The translations under genes and the position numbers were made by a program. This document shows, piece by piece, positions 1-8,771 of a DNA stretch of 64,000 nucleotides. The stretch is from contig CALJES010000005.1 in NCBI GenBank assembly GCA_938074205.1, positions 25,595 through 89,594 on the forward strand. Direction: 5' to 3'. The notes under the pieces were generated by a model. It saw only the letters and a list, made by a program, of their open reading frames with translations, did no database searches and had not been told where the DNA came from. This DNA is from an uncultured bacterium (GTDB lineage Bacteria; Armatimonadota; UBA5829). Each line of letters begins with the position of its first letter. The stretch's first letter is position 1.

Positions 1-101
1 TCGAGAGTAAGCGTCTGCTCTGTAACCGGCGGCACATCTTCAGCGCAAACACAAGCAGCGCACCAAGCTATCGCTATAAAAAGGATCCCAAGGAACCTCA
101 A
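1..101 (-). CDS. N-terminus of an exported protein (cut by window edge)
   Basis: Only the first 33 or so codons lie in the window; the gene runs off the left edge. A TTG start at 101 sits six bases after a clear GGAGGTG ribosome site. The reading frame then encodes a typical Sec signal peptide: Met-Arg, a hydrophobic core (FLGILFIAIAW) and a small-residue cleavage region ending near VCA, followed by EDVPPVTEQTL. An in-frame ATG lies seven codons upstream, but the ribosome site favours the TTG. The product is therefore secreted or periplasmic; nothing more can be said about its function. It follows the AbrB-like gene on the same strand. Confidence 0.55.
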   Translation of the reverse strand, partial: MRFLGILFIAIAWCAACVCAEDVPPVTEQTLTL

Positions 102-154
102 ATTTGCCACCTCCGCGGTCATTTTGACCCAGACCTAAGCGCAAGATAGCTAAC

Positions 155-421
155 CTACCGATCCTCCCCGTCAGAGCCGGCCTGGTCACCTGCGCTATCG
201 ATCTTTTTCAGTGTTTCCGAGAGAAGAGTGAAGAAATCGCGCACTTTGTCGATTTTACACAGTACTATTCCCAAACCGGCAGGATGTCCCAACACCAGAA
301 GCTTATCTCCCGGGTTTATTCCGAGCCTCTTTCTTGCTTCCGCCGGTATAACGACCTGGCCTCGATCGCCTACAGTTGCAGCCCCGAAGAAGTTGCTTTC
401 AAGCGCCAATTGCTCATCCAT
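155..421 (-). CDS. AbrB/SpoVT-type DNA-binding protein
   Basis: A small swapped-hairpin (AbrB/MazE/SpoVT) DNA-binding protein. The core reads ATVGDRGQVVIPAEARKRLG followed by INPGDKLLVLG, the usual order of an AbrB domain, and a charged C-terminal tail follows. Such proteins dimerise and bind AT-rich promoter DNA as transition-state regulators or antitoxins. I start it at 421 (MDEQLAL) because AGGGAG lies nine bases upstream; a longer reading from TTG at 472 has no ribosome site. No toxin gene is adjacent, so a stand-alone regulator is more likely than an antitoxin. It lies downstream of the purine permease on the same strand. The target is unknown. Confidence 0.8.
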   Translation of the reverse strand: MDEQLALESNFFGAATVGDRGQVVIPAEARKRLGINPGDKLLVLGHPAGLGIVLCKIDKVRDFFTLLSETLKKIDSAGDQAGSDGEDR

Positions 422-545
422 GCCCAACATCTCCCTGCAAGCTTTGTGTGACACATCATGCAAATCACACAAATATTATCAGCATGAATGCTCTGAATGT
501 CAAGCCGATTTGCCACCTGAAAACACAGTTCCCGCGAAGTTACGC

Positions 546-1835
546 CTAGCCCTGAATTGCAAAGGTAATAGCGAAGATGACAGCTATCGCCGCCATAATG
601 GGGTGTATTTGTCGGGCTTTGCCGCGCAGAAGCTTTATCAGCGTGTAGGCGATGAAGCCGTAGCCAATACCGTGTGAGATTGAAAGAGTCAAGGGCATAA
701 CTATCATTATGAGAAATGCGGGAAACGCCTCTTCGAAGTCGTCAAACGATATCTCCCTCACAAGGGACATCAGTAGAAACCCGACTATTATCAAAACCGG
801 CGCCGTCGCGACGGCCGGAACCATTCCCACAACCGGCGAAAAGAACAAAGCGAATAGAAAGAGAATTGCAACCACCAGGCTAGTAAGTCCGGTTCTGCCG
901 CCCTCGCCGACGCCCGCTGCGCTCTCTATGTATGTGGTGGTCGAACTGGCGCCGCAAAACGCTCCCCACGCCGCTGCCAAGGAATCGATAAGTAGCACGC
1001 GCCGCAGCCGCGGCATACGGCCGTCCGGCCCGACAAACCCGGCCTGCTCGCCGACCCCGATTACCGTGCCCATCGTATCGAAGAAGTCGACCATCATAAA
1101 CGAGAATATGGCAGCTGCGAATGCCAGCGACGCGGCACCAAGTATATCAGCCCTACCAAACGTCGAGAAATCTGGCAGCGCGAGCCAGCGGCTTGGAGCT
1201 TTTGCCTGCCCAAAAATGAATGCTATGGCAGTAGTCGCAAATATGCCCAGAAGCAGAGCCCCGCGCACGCGCCACGCCATCAACACCGCCGATATCGCAA
1301 CTCCCGCAGTAGCTATCAGCGTCTTAGTGCTGTGTAGCGAGCCGTAAGTGAGTATAGGTCCTTTCTCGGGATGTATTATCCAACCTGCACTCTGCATTCC
1401 CAGCAGAGCAATGAGTAGTCCGATACCGACGCCTATAGCGCGCTTTAGGTTCATCGGAATAGCCCGCATTACGGCCTCTCTCAAGCCAACCAATACGAGC
1501 AGGAAGATCAGAAGCCCTTCGAGTACGACCACCCCCATCGCCACCTGCCAAGATACGCCGCGCGAAAGCGCGAAACTAACGACCGCACTGTTCATTCCCA
1601 TACCAGCGGCAAGCGCGAAGGGATAGTTCGTATAAAGCCCCATCGCCAGCGTAGGCACCGCGGCTCCTATGCATGTACCGGCAACAGTTGCTTCGAACGG
1701 TATTCCGAGCGCAGAAAGAACCGTGGGGTTCACGAAAATGATATAGGCCATTGTCATGAAGGTAGTCAGACCCGCAACTACCTCCGTCTTGACGCTCGTT
1801 CCGCGTTCCTCAAGTCTGAAGATGCGATTTAGCAT
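546..1835 (-). CDS. AzgA/PbuG-type purine permease (NCS2 family)
   Basis: An inner-membrane nucleobase transporter of the AzgA/PbuG/GhxP branch (COG2252), which imports adenine, hypoxanthine or guanine with protons. Evidence: the N-terminal signature TTFMTMAYIIFVNP (residues 24-37), a glycine-rich helix with AAGMGMNSAVVSFAL, a central MVDFFDTMGTVIGV segment, and about a dozen hydrophobic spans over 429 residues, the normal family length. It follows apt by 37 bases on the same strand, after mtnP and mtnA, so adenine is the likely substrate: uptake here would feed Apt directly. The specificity among purines is inferred from context, not seen. Confidence 0.9.
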   Translation of the reverse strand: MLNRIFRLEERGTSVKTEVVAGLTTFMTMAYIIFVNPTVLSALGIPFEATVAGTCIGAAVPTLAMGLYTNYPFALAAGMGMNSAVVSFALSRGVSWQVAMGVVVLEGLLIFLLVLVGLREAVMRAIPMNLKRAIGVGIGLLIALLGMQSAGWIIHPEKGPILTYGSLHSTKTLIATAGVAISAVLMAWRVRGALLLGIFATTAIAFIFGQAKAPSRWLALPDFSTFGRADILGAASLAFAAAIFSFMMVDFFDTMGTVIGVGEQAGFVGPDGRMPRLRRVLLIDSLAAAWGAFCGASSTTTYIESAAGVGEGGRTGLTSLVVAILFLFALFFSPVVGMVPAVATAPVLIIVGFLLMSLVREISFDDFEEAFPAFLIMIVMPLTLSISHGIGYGFIAYTLIKLLRGKARQIHPIMAAIAVIFAITFAIQG

Positions 1836-1872
1836 GTGATATTCGCTATGACATGGTCGCTGCGTGCAGCGG

Positions 1873-2397
1873 CTAGTATGTCACGATGGTGCACACATCA
1901 TAGCCTTCGAGCTGTTTACGGCCGTTTAGGGCGCTGAGTTCGATCAGGAATATGATACCGGCAACGACCCCGCCAACCTCCTCCACAAGCTGCGCCGCTG
2001 CGCGTGCCGTGCCGCCTGTGGCAAGCAGGTCATCTATTATCACGGCTCGCATTCCCGGTTCGATAGCATCTCTGTGCATCTCGACCGCGCTCGTGCCGTA
2101 TTCCAGAGCATACTCCGCCCTCACCGTCTCCGCAGGCAACTTACCCGCTTTTCGAACAGGCACAAATCCGACCCCTAATTCGAATGCCGTAGGCGCACCC
2201 AATATGAAACCCCGTGATTCTATACCCACGATCACGGCCGGCTTCATCGGACGAGCACAGTCCACAAGCGAGCAAACAACTTCGCGAAACGCTTGAGGGT
2301 CTTGAAGAATGGGGGTTATGTCTCTGAAAAGGATACCCGGGGTAGGAAAATCTGGAACATCACGAATAAGCTGCTTCAGTGTGGCCTCACTTATCAT
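1873..2397 (-). CDS. apt: adenine phosphoribosyltransferase
   Basis: Converts adenine and PRPP to AMP and pyrophosphate in the cytoplasm. The PRPP-binding signature VIIDDLLATGGTA lies at about residues 119-131, and the N-terminus (IRDVPDFPTPGILFRDITP) is diagnostic for Apt over other type I phosphoribosyltransferases. At 174 residues from the chosen start it has the usual length. I use the ATG at 2397 because GGAGGAG precedes it closely; an in-frame codon nine residues upstream lacks such a site. It lies between mtnA and a purine permease, so it probably recycles the adenine released by MtnP as well as imported base. Confidence 0.96.
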   Translation of the reverse strand: MISEATLKQLIRDVPDFPTPGILFRDITPILQDPQAFREVVCSLVDCARPMKPAVIVGIESRGFILGAPTAFELGVGFVPVRKAGKLPAETVRAEYALEYGTSAVEMHRDAIEPGMRAVIIDDLLATGGTARAAAQLVEEVGGVVAGIIFLIELSALNGRKQLEGYDVCTIVTY

Positions 2398-2490
2398 TCG
2401 CTCCTCCGTTAACACTGCATACACACACCGCAGGTCTTACAGCTACAAGCAACCTTAATCAAAACCCGCGCCCACCCGTACGCAAGTACC

Positions 2491-3552
2491 TCACGCTCTC
2501 AAGCTTTGCTTGTACGGGGGATAAGCTATGCCCTTCTCAGTTATGATCGCCGTAACAAGAGCGGCAGGGGTTACATCGAAGCTGGGGTTGATCACGTTGG
2601 CGCCCATGGGGCATATGCGCTTGCCCTCAATATGGGTGACCTCCTCATACGGCCGCTCCTCGATAGGGATTTCATCGCCAGACGCAAGCGAAAAATCGAT
2701 GGTAGATGTAGGTGCCGCGACGTAGAAAGGTATGCCGTGATGATGTGCCAGCACAGCCACAGAATAAGTGCCAATCTTGTTAGCTACGTCACCGTTGGCT
2801 GCTATGCGGTCAGCGCCAACGACAACGCAGTCAATGCGCCCTGCACGCATAAGAGAGCCAGCCATGTTGTCAGTGATAACCGTGACAGGAATGCCGTCTT
2901 GTACAAGCTCAAACGCAGTAAGTTTCATTCCCTGCAGCCGAGGACGCGTCTCATCAGCATACACATGCACCCGTTTGCCTGCTTCAACGGCAGCCCTGAT
3001 CACGCCGAGCGCAGTTCCGTACGCCACGCACGCCAACGCTCCGGCATTACAATGCGTCAGCACGTGCCCGTAATCGGGCATCAGTTTCGCCCCGTATTCC
3101 CCGATCTTTCGGCACACTTGTTCGTCTTCTTCGAGCATGGCGCGCGCCGTCTGCTCTAACACGTCTTTGAGCCTGGCGCTATCGTATTTTTTCCGCACGC
3201 ACTCGCGCGCAGCTTTCAGCATCCGCTCTATTCCCCAAAACAGGTTCACCGCAGTAGGACGGGTGTTCCTTAGTATGTGAGCGGCATGCTCCAACCGGCG
3301 GAGTAACTCTTCCGGTTCTTCTGCTTCACCCGAACCAGCGGCCGCATCGTGCTGCTTAGCATTCCTTGCGGCCAACGCGATTCCCAAGGCTGCAGTCACT
3401 CCTATAGCGGGCGCACCGCGCACCTTCATGGTCTTGATGGCGTCTGCTACTTCTTCGGGAGTATCAAGCTCCAGGATAACCAGCTCGTGCGGCAGGCGAT
3501 TTTGGTCGATCAGCAGCACCTTGCCCTGGACGTAATCTACAGTTCGATGCAT
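2491..3552 (-). CDS. mtnA: methylthioribose-1-phosphate isomerase
   Basis: Isomerises 5-methylthioribose-1-phosphate to 5-methylthioribulose-1-phosphate in the methionine salvage pathway. The family features are clear: VRGAPAIG near the N-terminus, the catalytic cysteine in THCNAGALA, and the aspartate in VVGADRIAANGDVANKIGTY. The family is related to eIF2B-alpha, but these residues favour MtnA. I choose the ATG at 3552 (MHRTVDYVQ), 12 bases after the mtnP stop; a longer frame would overlap mtnP. The next steps (MtnB, MtnC and so on) are not in the window, so the pathway must be completed elsewhere or end here as a detoxification shunt. Confidence 0.95.
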   Translation of the reverse strand: MHRTVDYVQGKVLLIDQNRLPHELVILELDTPEEVADAIKTMKVRGAPAIGVTAALGIALAARNAKQHDAAAGSGEAEEPEELLRRLEHAAHILRNTRPTAVNLFWGIERMLKAARECVRKKYDSARLKDVLEQTARAMLEEDEQVCRKIGEYGAKLMPDYGHVLTHCNAGALACVAYGTALGVIRAAVEAGKRVHVYADETRPRLQGMKLTAFELVQDGIPVTVITDNMAGSLMRAGRIDCVVVGADRIAANGDVANKIGTYSVAVLAHHHGIPFYVAAPTSTIDFSLASGDEIPIEERPYEEVTHIEGKRICPMGANVINPSFDVTPAALVTAIITEKGIAYPPYKQSLRA

Positions 3553-3563
3553 TAGGCTTACAC

Positions 3564-4370
3564 TTACCCCAATCTGGCGTACTTCAGCGCAGTTGCACAC
3601 GGACAATCGCGGGTATCAGGCATGCGCCTTATCATCTCCAGGATGAGCTTCTTGACGCGTTCGTTGTTGGCATTGAGAACGTTGATTATTTCCGCAGCGG
3701 ATACGGGTTCGGCCCCGCCCTCGGCCACGATCCCAACGTCGTAATCCGTAACCAGCGCAATGTTCACATAGCATATTTCTTGTTCGAGCGCCAAGACACA
3801 CTCCGGATACTGCGTCATGTTTACGACGCTCCAACCCATTTTCGTAAACCACAAACTCTCAGCGCGCGTGGAAAACCTCGGCCCCTGGATAACCACGCAG
3901 GTACCGCCGTCGTGCATCGTCACCCCCTGCTCCCGGCCTATTTCCACAGCCAGCCTGCGCAAAGTTGGACAGTAGGGTTCGGCAGCGGAGATATGCGTGG
4001 TAATGGGACCGTCATAGAATGTATCCTTGCGTCCGGATGTGCGGTCGACAAACTGATCGCACACCACAAAGTCCCCCGGCTTAATATGAGCCTGCAGACT
4101 GCCTACAGCATTTGGCCCGATAATTCGGGTGACGCCCAAATGTTTCATAGCATAGATGTTCGCGCGATACGGAATCGCATGGGGCGGATACTGGTGCGAC
4201 TTGCCATGCCTAGGCAGAAACGCAACCCTTCTGCCGGCAACAGTGCCCACCGCCACTTTATCGCTAGGCGGCCCATACGGCGTCTCGACTTTGATTTCTT
4301 CGAACTCGTCCAACAAAGAGTAAAAACCAGAACCCCCAAACACGCCGATTTCCGCTTTGTAATCCGTCAT
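3564..4370 (-). CDS. mtnP: S-methyl-5'-thioadenosine phosphorylase
   Basis: Splits methylthioadenosine, a by-product of polyamine synthesis and SAM use, with phosphate into adenine and methylthioribose-1-phosphate. It belongs to the trimeric PNP/MTAP family: GVFGGSGFY at the N-terminus, FLPRHGKSHQYPPHAIPYRAN, and NMTQYPE near the base-binding region. Its 268 residues are normal. A GGGGGAG ribosome site stands directly before the ATG. It is the first gene of the salvage set mtnP-mtnA-apt-permease. The 93-base gap to rnc upstream has a short palindrome (TGCTCC around a TT centre) but no clear promoter or riboswitch. A purine nucleoside or methylthioinosine phosphorylase is the alternative; the mtnA neighbour supports MTAP. 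Confidence 0.94.
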   Translation of the reverse strand: MTDYKAEIGVFGGSGFYSLLDEFEEIKVETPYGPPSDKVAVGTVAGRRVAFLPRHGKSHQYPPHAIPYRANIYAMKHLGVTRIIGPNAVGSLQAHIKPGDFVVCDQFVDRTSGRKDTFYDGPITTHISAAEPYCPTLRRLAVEIGREQGVTMHDGGTCVVIQGPRFSTRAESLWFTKMGWSVVNMTQYPECVLALEQEICYVNIALVTDYDVGIVAEGGAEPVSAAEIINVLNANNERVKKLILEMIRRMPDTRDCPCATALKYARLG

Positions 4371-4463
4371 AATCTCCCCCTATGGAAACTCCCACGTGCT
4401 GCTCCTTGGAGCACTCGTAAAATTTACAGTTTTACACTACACCGCGGGCTTTATGTTACCCCC

Positions 4464-5186
4464 TCAGACGGCTCCCATGTCCGTTGAAGACCATTTGTCA
4501 ACCGCCTCAAGCGCCTCAAGCGCCGCTGCTTGCTCTGCCTGCTTTTTGCTCTTACCCCTGCCGCGACCTAATACGCGGTCGCCCAGGCGAGCCTCGACGG
4601 TGAAAGTCTTGTCGTGATCGGCACCAGACTCTTCGATCACCACATACCGGGGTGCCCTCTTATAGATACCTTGAGTGTGCTCCTGAAGCAAAGTTTTGTA
4701 GTCTCTTATGTGCTCCTTGCGTTCTATGTCGATAAGGATAGACTCCAACGCTTTCAGGATAAACTCTCGGGCTGCGTCCAAGCCAACATCCAGAAATATC
4801 ACCGCGATGACTGCCTCGAAGGTATCAGCCAGAATGGAGGGTCTAGCCCTGCCCCCACTAGCCTCTTCTCCGGCGCTCATCAATATGAATTCCGGCAGAC
4901 CCAGTTGCCTAGCGCTCTCGGCAAGCACAGGCTCGCTGACAGCTACTGCTTTTGCCTTGGCCAATTCGCCCTCAGGTCTATCGGGAAACTGCTTGAACAG
5001 GTACTCCGACACCACCAGCCCGAGCACGGCATCGCCGAGAAACTCCAGCCGCTCATTTGACTCGGATACGCTTGACTCGCCCAAGTACGACTTGTGAGTC
5101 AGCGCTTGCTCCAACAGGCGAACGTCGCGAATCTCGATTCCCAGCTTCCCGCAAACCTTCTTGACAGTCTGTGCATCAAGAGCCAT
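4464..5186 (-). CDS. rnc: ribonuclease III
   Basis: Double-stranded RNA endonuclease that processes rRNA precursors and some mRNAs. Residues 1-150 form the nuclease domain with the signature NERLEFLGDAVLG (44-56), including the metal-binding Glu and Asp. A second acidic cluster, ADTFEAVIAVIFLD, completes the site. Residues from about 160 onward form a double-stranded RNA-binding domain ending in KQAEQAAALEAL. The 240-residue length is typical. It starts 17 bases after the aminotransferase stop without a strong ribosome site, which suggests translational dependence on the upstream gene. Rnc near rpmF, plsX and acpP is a common bacterial arrangement. Confidence 0.96.
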   Translation of the reverse strand: MALDAQTVKKVCGKLGIEIRDVRLLEQALTHKSYLGESSVSESNERLEFLGDAVLGLVVSEYLFKQFPDRPEGELAKAKAVAVSEPVLAESARQLGLPEFILMSAGEEASGGRARPSILADTFEAVIAVIFLDVGLDAAREFILKALESILIDIERKEHIRDYKTLLQEHTQGIYKRAPRYVVIEESGADHDKTFTVEARLGDRVLGRGRGKSKKQAEQAAALEALEAVDKWSSTDMGAV

Positions 5187-5202
5187 ACCGTCGAAATAGC
5201 CG

Positions 5203-6402
5203 CTACTCCAGGCTGCGCACAGCCCTTTCCAACCTATCCATGCCCTTTTCTATGGCCTCCATAGAAGTGGCGTAGGAAAAGCGCATGTAATCGTCTGCAC
5301 CGAACCCGAAACCGGCAACCGCCGCCACCTGCGCCGCTTCTAGAGCAAAAGCTTCGAAATCAGCCGATCCCTGGATAACTTTACCGTTATACTTCCGGCC
5401 GTAAAGACCAGAAACGTTTGGGAAAGCATAAAAAGCCCCACCCGGCATCAAGCATGATATACCCTCTATGGAGTTCAGGCGCTCGACGATGTAGCGGCGC
5501 CGGCGGTCGAATTCCGCCACCATTGCATCTACCACGTCCTGAGGCCCCTCGAGCGCCGCCACCGCTGCCGGTTGCGTAAACGAGACCATATTGGACGCAC
5601 TGTGGCTCTGGATAGCCTCCATCGCCGCCACAATCTCCTTTTCGGCCGCCGCATAGCCCAGCCGCCAACCAGTCATAGAGTAAGCCTTGGAAAACCCGTT
5701 GACGGTTATTGTGAGTTTCTTTATCTCAGGCCCAAGCGAGGCAATCGACACGTGTTCCCGGCCATCGTAGATAATTTTCTCATAGATTTCGTCTGAAAGC
5801 ACGTAAAAGCCCCTTTCGACGGCCAGCTCAGCTATCTGCTCAATCTGTTTTCGGTCGTAAACCCCGCCCGTGGGATTCGAAGGACTATTCAAGATCAGCA
5901 TGCGAGTTCTTGGAGTAATGGCCTCGCGAAGCTGTTCGACCGTGACGGTGAAACCTGTAGATTCGTCCGTGTGCAAGTAAACAGGCTTGGCGTCTGCAAG
6001 CCCCACTATCTCAGGGTAACTCACCCAATAAGGCGCGGGTATGATCACCTCGTCGCCCGGATTAACGGTGGCTAGGACAGCGTTATAGATAGAGTGCTTG
6101 GCGCCCAAAGAAACGATTATGTTTGAGGGCTCATACTTCAGGCCATTCTCGCGCTCGAGCTTGGCGCATATGGCCTTTCGAAGTTCAAGAGTGCCGGCAG
6201 TAGGGGTATACTTGGTAAACCCGGAAAGCAGCGACTTTATTGCGGCGTCTTTTATGTGCTGCGGTGTATCGAAGTCGGGTTCGCCGGCGCCAAAGTTCAC
6301 AATATCGATCCCTTCGGCTTGCATCTGCTTGGCTTTCGCTGAAGCGGCGAGCGTAGGAGAAGGAGCTATTCTTCTGGCGCGGTCTGAGATAAACAATTCC
6401 AA
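5203..6402 (-). CDS. class I pyridoxal-phosphate aminotransferase (aspartate type)
   Basis: A fold-type I aminotransferase of subgroup Ib, most like bacterial aspartate or aspartate/prephenate aminotransferases. The PLP lysine is Lys239 in NGFSKAYSMTGWRLGY. Also visible are the substrate-arginine region near the C-terminus (DDYMRFSYATS), NSPSNPTGG and SDEIYEKIIY. The length is about 400 residues, as expected. It transfers amino groups between aspartate and 2-oxoglutarate and possibly to prephenate. It sits between fabF and rnc on the same strand, but this placement says little about substrate. The exact substrate range cannot be fixed from sequence alone. Confidence 0.9.
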   Translation of the reverse strand: MELFISDRARRIAPSPTLAASAKAKQMQAEGIDIVNFGAGEPDFDTPQHIKDAAIKSLLSGFTKYTPTAGTLELRKAICAKLERENGLKYEPSNIIVSLGAKHSIYNAVLATVNPGDEVIIPAPYWVSYPEIVGLADAKPVYLHTDESTGFTVTVEQLREAITPRTRMLILNSPSNPTGGVYDRKQIEQIAELAVERGFYVLSDEIYEKIIYDGREHVSIASLGPEIKKLTITVNGFSKAYSMTGWRLGYAAAEKEIVAAMEAIQSHSASNMVSFTQPAAVAALEGPQDVVDAMVAEFDRRRRYIVERLNSIEGISCLMPGGAFYAFPNVSGLYGRKYNGKVIQGSADFEAFALEAAQVAAVAGFGFGADDYMRFSYATSMEAIEKGMDRLERAVRSLE

Positions 6403-6485
6403 CTACCTCCTGTAAGCTTAAGAATGAACAGCAGCAGGGGGAATCGCCATCCAAAGCACGTATTCCGCCTGCTGCCGCCCACGGC

Positions 6486-7724
6486 TTACCCAGCGAAGCG
6501 CTTGAATATAATCGTAGCGTTCTGACCGCCGAACCCGAAAGAATTGTTCATCGCGTAATCGACTTTCGCCTCTCGTGCAGTGTGAGGGACGTAGTCGAGG
6601 TCGCATTCGGGATCAGGTTCGAAGAGGTTTCTTGTAGGCGGAATCACCCCGTCCGTAATTGCTTTCACGCACGCTATGCTCTCGACAGCTCCCGCCGCAC
6701 CAAGCAGATGTCCAATCATAGACTTAGTAGAGCTGATCGCAACTTTGTAGGCGTGCTCGCCGAGCACTTGCTTGATAGCCTTGGTTTCCTCCGGATCTCC
6801 TATCGGCGTAGAAGTGCCATGCGCATTGATGTAATCTATCTTTTCCGGTTCAATCCCCGCGCTCTTTAGCGCGTTTTGCATGCTTCTAGCTGCACCATCG
6901 CGATGGATAGCAACCATATCGTAAGCGTCGGCCGACAGCCCATAACCGGCGATTTCGGCATAGATTTTGGCTCCTCGCTTCTTCGCCCTCTCCAATTCTT
7001 CTAACACCAGCACTCCGGCGCCCTCGCCCATTACGAAGCCGTCGCGATCCTTATCAAAGGGTCGGCTTGCGTGCTCTGGGTCATCGTTGCGCGTCGAAAC
7101 CGCTTTCATAGTGCAGAAACCCGCGTAAGAAAGCGGCCTTATGGCAGCCTCAGAGCCTCCCGCCAGCATTACGTCGGCGTCGCCCCGGCGAATTATATGC
7201 CACGCTTCGCCGATACAGTGGCTCGCCGTAGCACAAGCCGTCACTACCGCCATATTGGGCCCCTTGGCACCAGTCTGAATCGCAATAACCCCGCTTGCCA
7301 TGTTGGCTATGAGCATCGGCACGAAAAACGGGCTCACCCGCCGCGGACCGTACTCAATGAGGTTACGGTCGTTTATTTCCCAGGTTTCAACTCCGCCGAT
7401 GCCGGAACCAACCAGCACGCCCACTCGGCACGCATTCTCGTCGGTGATCGTGAGCCCGCTGTCTGCCAGCGCCATCTTCGCAGCAACAACCGCAAACTGC
7501 GTGAACCTGTCCATCCGCCGCGCCTCTTTGGGATCAATAAACTGCGACGGATCGAAGCCCTTCACCTCACCTGCGATTCTTGTCGAGTGGTTGGAAGCAT
7601 CGAAATGGGTTATTGGGCCTATGCCGTTCTTGCCTGCTTTGATGGCTTCCCAGTACTCGTCGACGGTATTGCCGACAGGCGTAATCGCGGCAAGGCCCGT
7701 AATAACAACTCTTCTATCCTGCAT
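6486..7724 (-). CDS. fabF: beta-ketoacyl-ACP synthase II
   Basis: Condenses malonyl-ACP with growing acyl-ACP in type II fatty acid synthesis. The Cys-His-His triad is visible: Cys164 in [10 protein letters not shown], a histidine in [11 protein letters not shown] and another in [14 protein letters not shown]. At 412 residues it matches FabF rather than FabB in length and motifs. Its ATG follows the acpP stop codon without a gap, with AAGGG inside the end of acpP, so the two genes are translationally coupled. It is the last fatty acid gene of the cluster. Confidence 0.96.
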   Translation of the reverse strand: MQDRRVVITGLAAITPVGNTVDEYWEAIKAGKNGIGPITHFDASNHSTRIAGEVKGFDPSQFIDPKEARRMDRFTQFAVVAAKMALADSGLTITDENACRVGVLVGSGIGGVETWEINDRNLIEYGPRRVSPFFVPMLIANMASGVIAIQTGAKGPNMAVVTACATASHCIGEAWHIIRRGDADVMLAGGSEAAIRPLSYAGFCTMKAVSTRNDDPEHASRPFDKDRDGFVMGEGAGVLVLEELERAKKRGAKIYAEIAGYGLSADAYDMVAIHRDGAARSMQNALKSAGIEPEKIDYINAHGTSTPIGDPEETKAIKQVLGEHAYKVAISSTKSMIGHLLGAAGAVESIACVKAITDGVIPPTRNLFEPDPECDLDYVPHTAREAKVDYAMNNSFGFGGQNATIIFKRFAG

Positions 7725-7970
7725 CTACCCTTGCTCAGCCAATTTTTTGTCTATGTACTCTACTGCTTGCTTAACCGTCTGAATCCGCTCGGCCTCTTCG
7801 TCCGGTATTTCGATCTCGAATTCATCTTCGAAGCCCATAACCAGATCAACTACGTCCAGAGAATCTGCGCCCAGATCGTCAACGAACGAGGCCTCCTCGG
7901 TGACTTCCTCTGGGCTGACCTTTAGCTTGTCCACGACAACTTTTCTGACTCTCTCAAGAGTGGTTGACAA
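7725..7970 (-). CDS. acpP: acyl carrier protein
   Basis: Carries acyl chains on a phosphopantetheine arm during fatty acid synthesis. The attachment site is Ser37 in [12 protein letters not shown], and the protein is small, acidic and helical (81 residues), as usual. The start is a TTG codon, seven bases after GGAGGG; no ATG fits. It lies between fabG and fabF, its most common position in bacteria. The holo-ACP synthase that would load the arm is not in this window. Confidence 0.97.
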   Translation of the reverse strand: MSTTLERVRKVVVDKLKVSPEEVTEEASFVDDLGADSLDVVDLVMGFEDEFEIEIPDEEAERIQTVKQAVEYIDKKLAEQG

Positions 7971-8015
7971 TTTGGTTCCCTCCGTGATTTGTAAAGCTTA
8001 GTGTGTAGTTATAGT

Positions 8016-8771
8016 CTACATCGCCAGTCCGCCATCGACTGCGATGACTTGGCCGGTTATGTAGCTCGATGCGTCTGAGCAGAGGAAAAGCACTACCTCT
8101 GCGACATCCTCCGGAGTACCAAGTCGCCGTAAGGGGATCCTATCCTCGATACCCTTCCTGGCGTCCTCGGGCATTTCTTCTGTCATAGCGGTCTGAATGA
8201 ACCCAGGCGCTACGGCATTTACGTTGATACCCCTCGAGCCGAGCTCCTTGGCAACTGACTTGGTAAATGCTATGACCCCTCCTTTGGAAGCCGAGTAGTT
8301 CGCCTGCCCCACGTTGCCTACTATGCCCATAACGCTGGACATGTTCACAATCTTGCCTGTGCGCTGCCGCATCATAAGCTTGGCAACAGCCTTGGTGCAG
8401 TTGAATACGCCTTTCAGGTTAGTATCCAAAACCGCGTCCCACTCAGCCTCGCTCATCCGCACCAGTAAGTTGTCGCGGGTTATCCCGGCGTTGTTGATTA
8501 GTATATCGATCTTGGAAAACCTGTCAACTGCGGCTTGAACCATTCGCTCGACGTCAGAAGCGTCCGCAACATTTGCCTGCAGCGCAAGCGCTTCGCCCCC
8601 CATCTGCTCAACTTCTTTTGCAACAGCCTCCGCAGCTTCGGCAACGTAGTCAACAATGACAATCTTTGCCCCTTCGCCAGCCAATCTCAGAGCGATCGCT
8701 CGCCCGATGCCCTTTCCGGCTCGACCCGCGCCTGTTATAAGTGCCACTTGTCCTTCCAGCTTCATATCCAC
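8016..8771 (-). CDS. fabG: 3-oxoacyl-ACP reductase
   Basis: Short-chain dehydrogenase that reduces beta-ketoacyl-ACP with NADPH. The catalytic residues are Ser145/146 (NMSSVMG), Tyr159 and Lys163 (YSASK). NNAG (93-96) and the C-terminal [11 protein letters not shown] are typical. The glycine-rich cofactor loop is unusual: [11 protein letters not shown] at 13-23 has about three more residues than the normal TGASRGIG. The first codon (GTG) overlaps the fabD stop by one base; an ATG two codons later, nine bases from AGGG, is an equally good start. The fabD-fabG-acpP-fabF order supports the assignment despite the altered loop. Confidence 0.94.
   Translation of the reverse strand: MDMKLEGQVALITGAGRAGKGIGRAIALRLAGEGAKIVIVDYVAEAAEAVAKEVEQMGGEALALQANVADASDVERMVQAAVDRFSKIDILINNAGITRDNLLVRMSEAEWDAVLDTNLKGVFNCTKAVAKLMMRQRTGKIVNMSSVMGIVGNVGQANYSASKGGVIAFTKSVAKELGSRGINVNAVAPGFIQTAMTEEMPEDARKGIEDRIPLRRLGTPEDVAEVVLFLCSDASSYITGQVIAVDGGLAM

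Noticed and set aside
709..1347. Long plus-strand frame opposite the purine permease
   Set aside because: It is an antisense shadow of a GC-rich coding region: no ribosome site, low-complexity Ser/Thr/Ala/Pro composition, no recognisable domain.
4371..4463. Possible SAM or purine riboswitch before mtnP
   Set aside because: The gap is only 93 bases and shows just a six-bp palindrome (TGCTCC/GGAGCA) without any conserved aptamer block or terminator.
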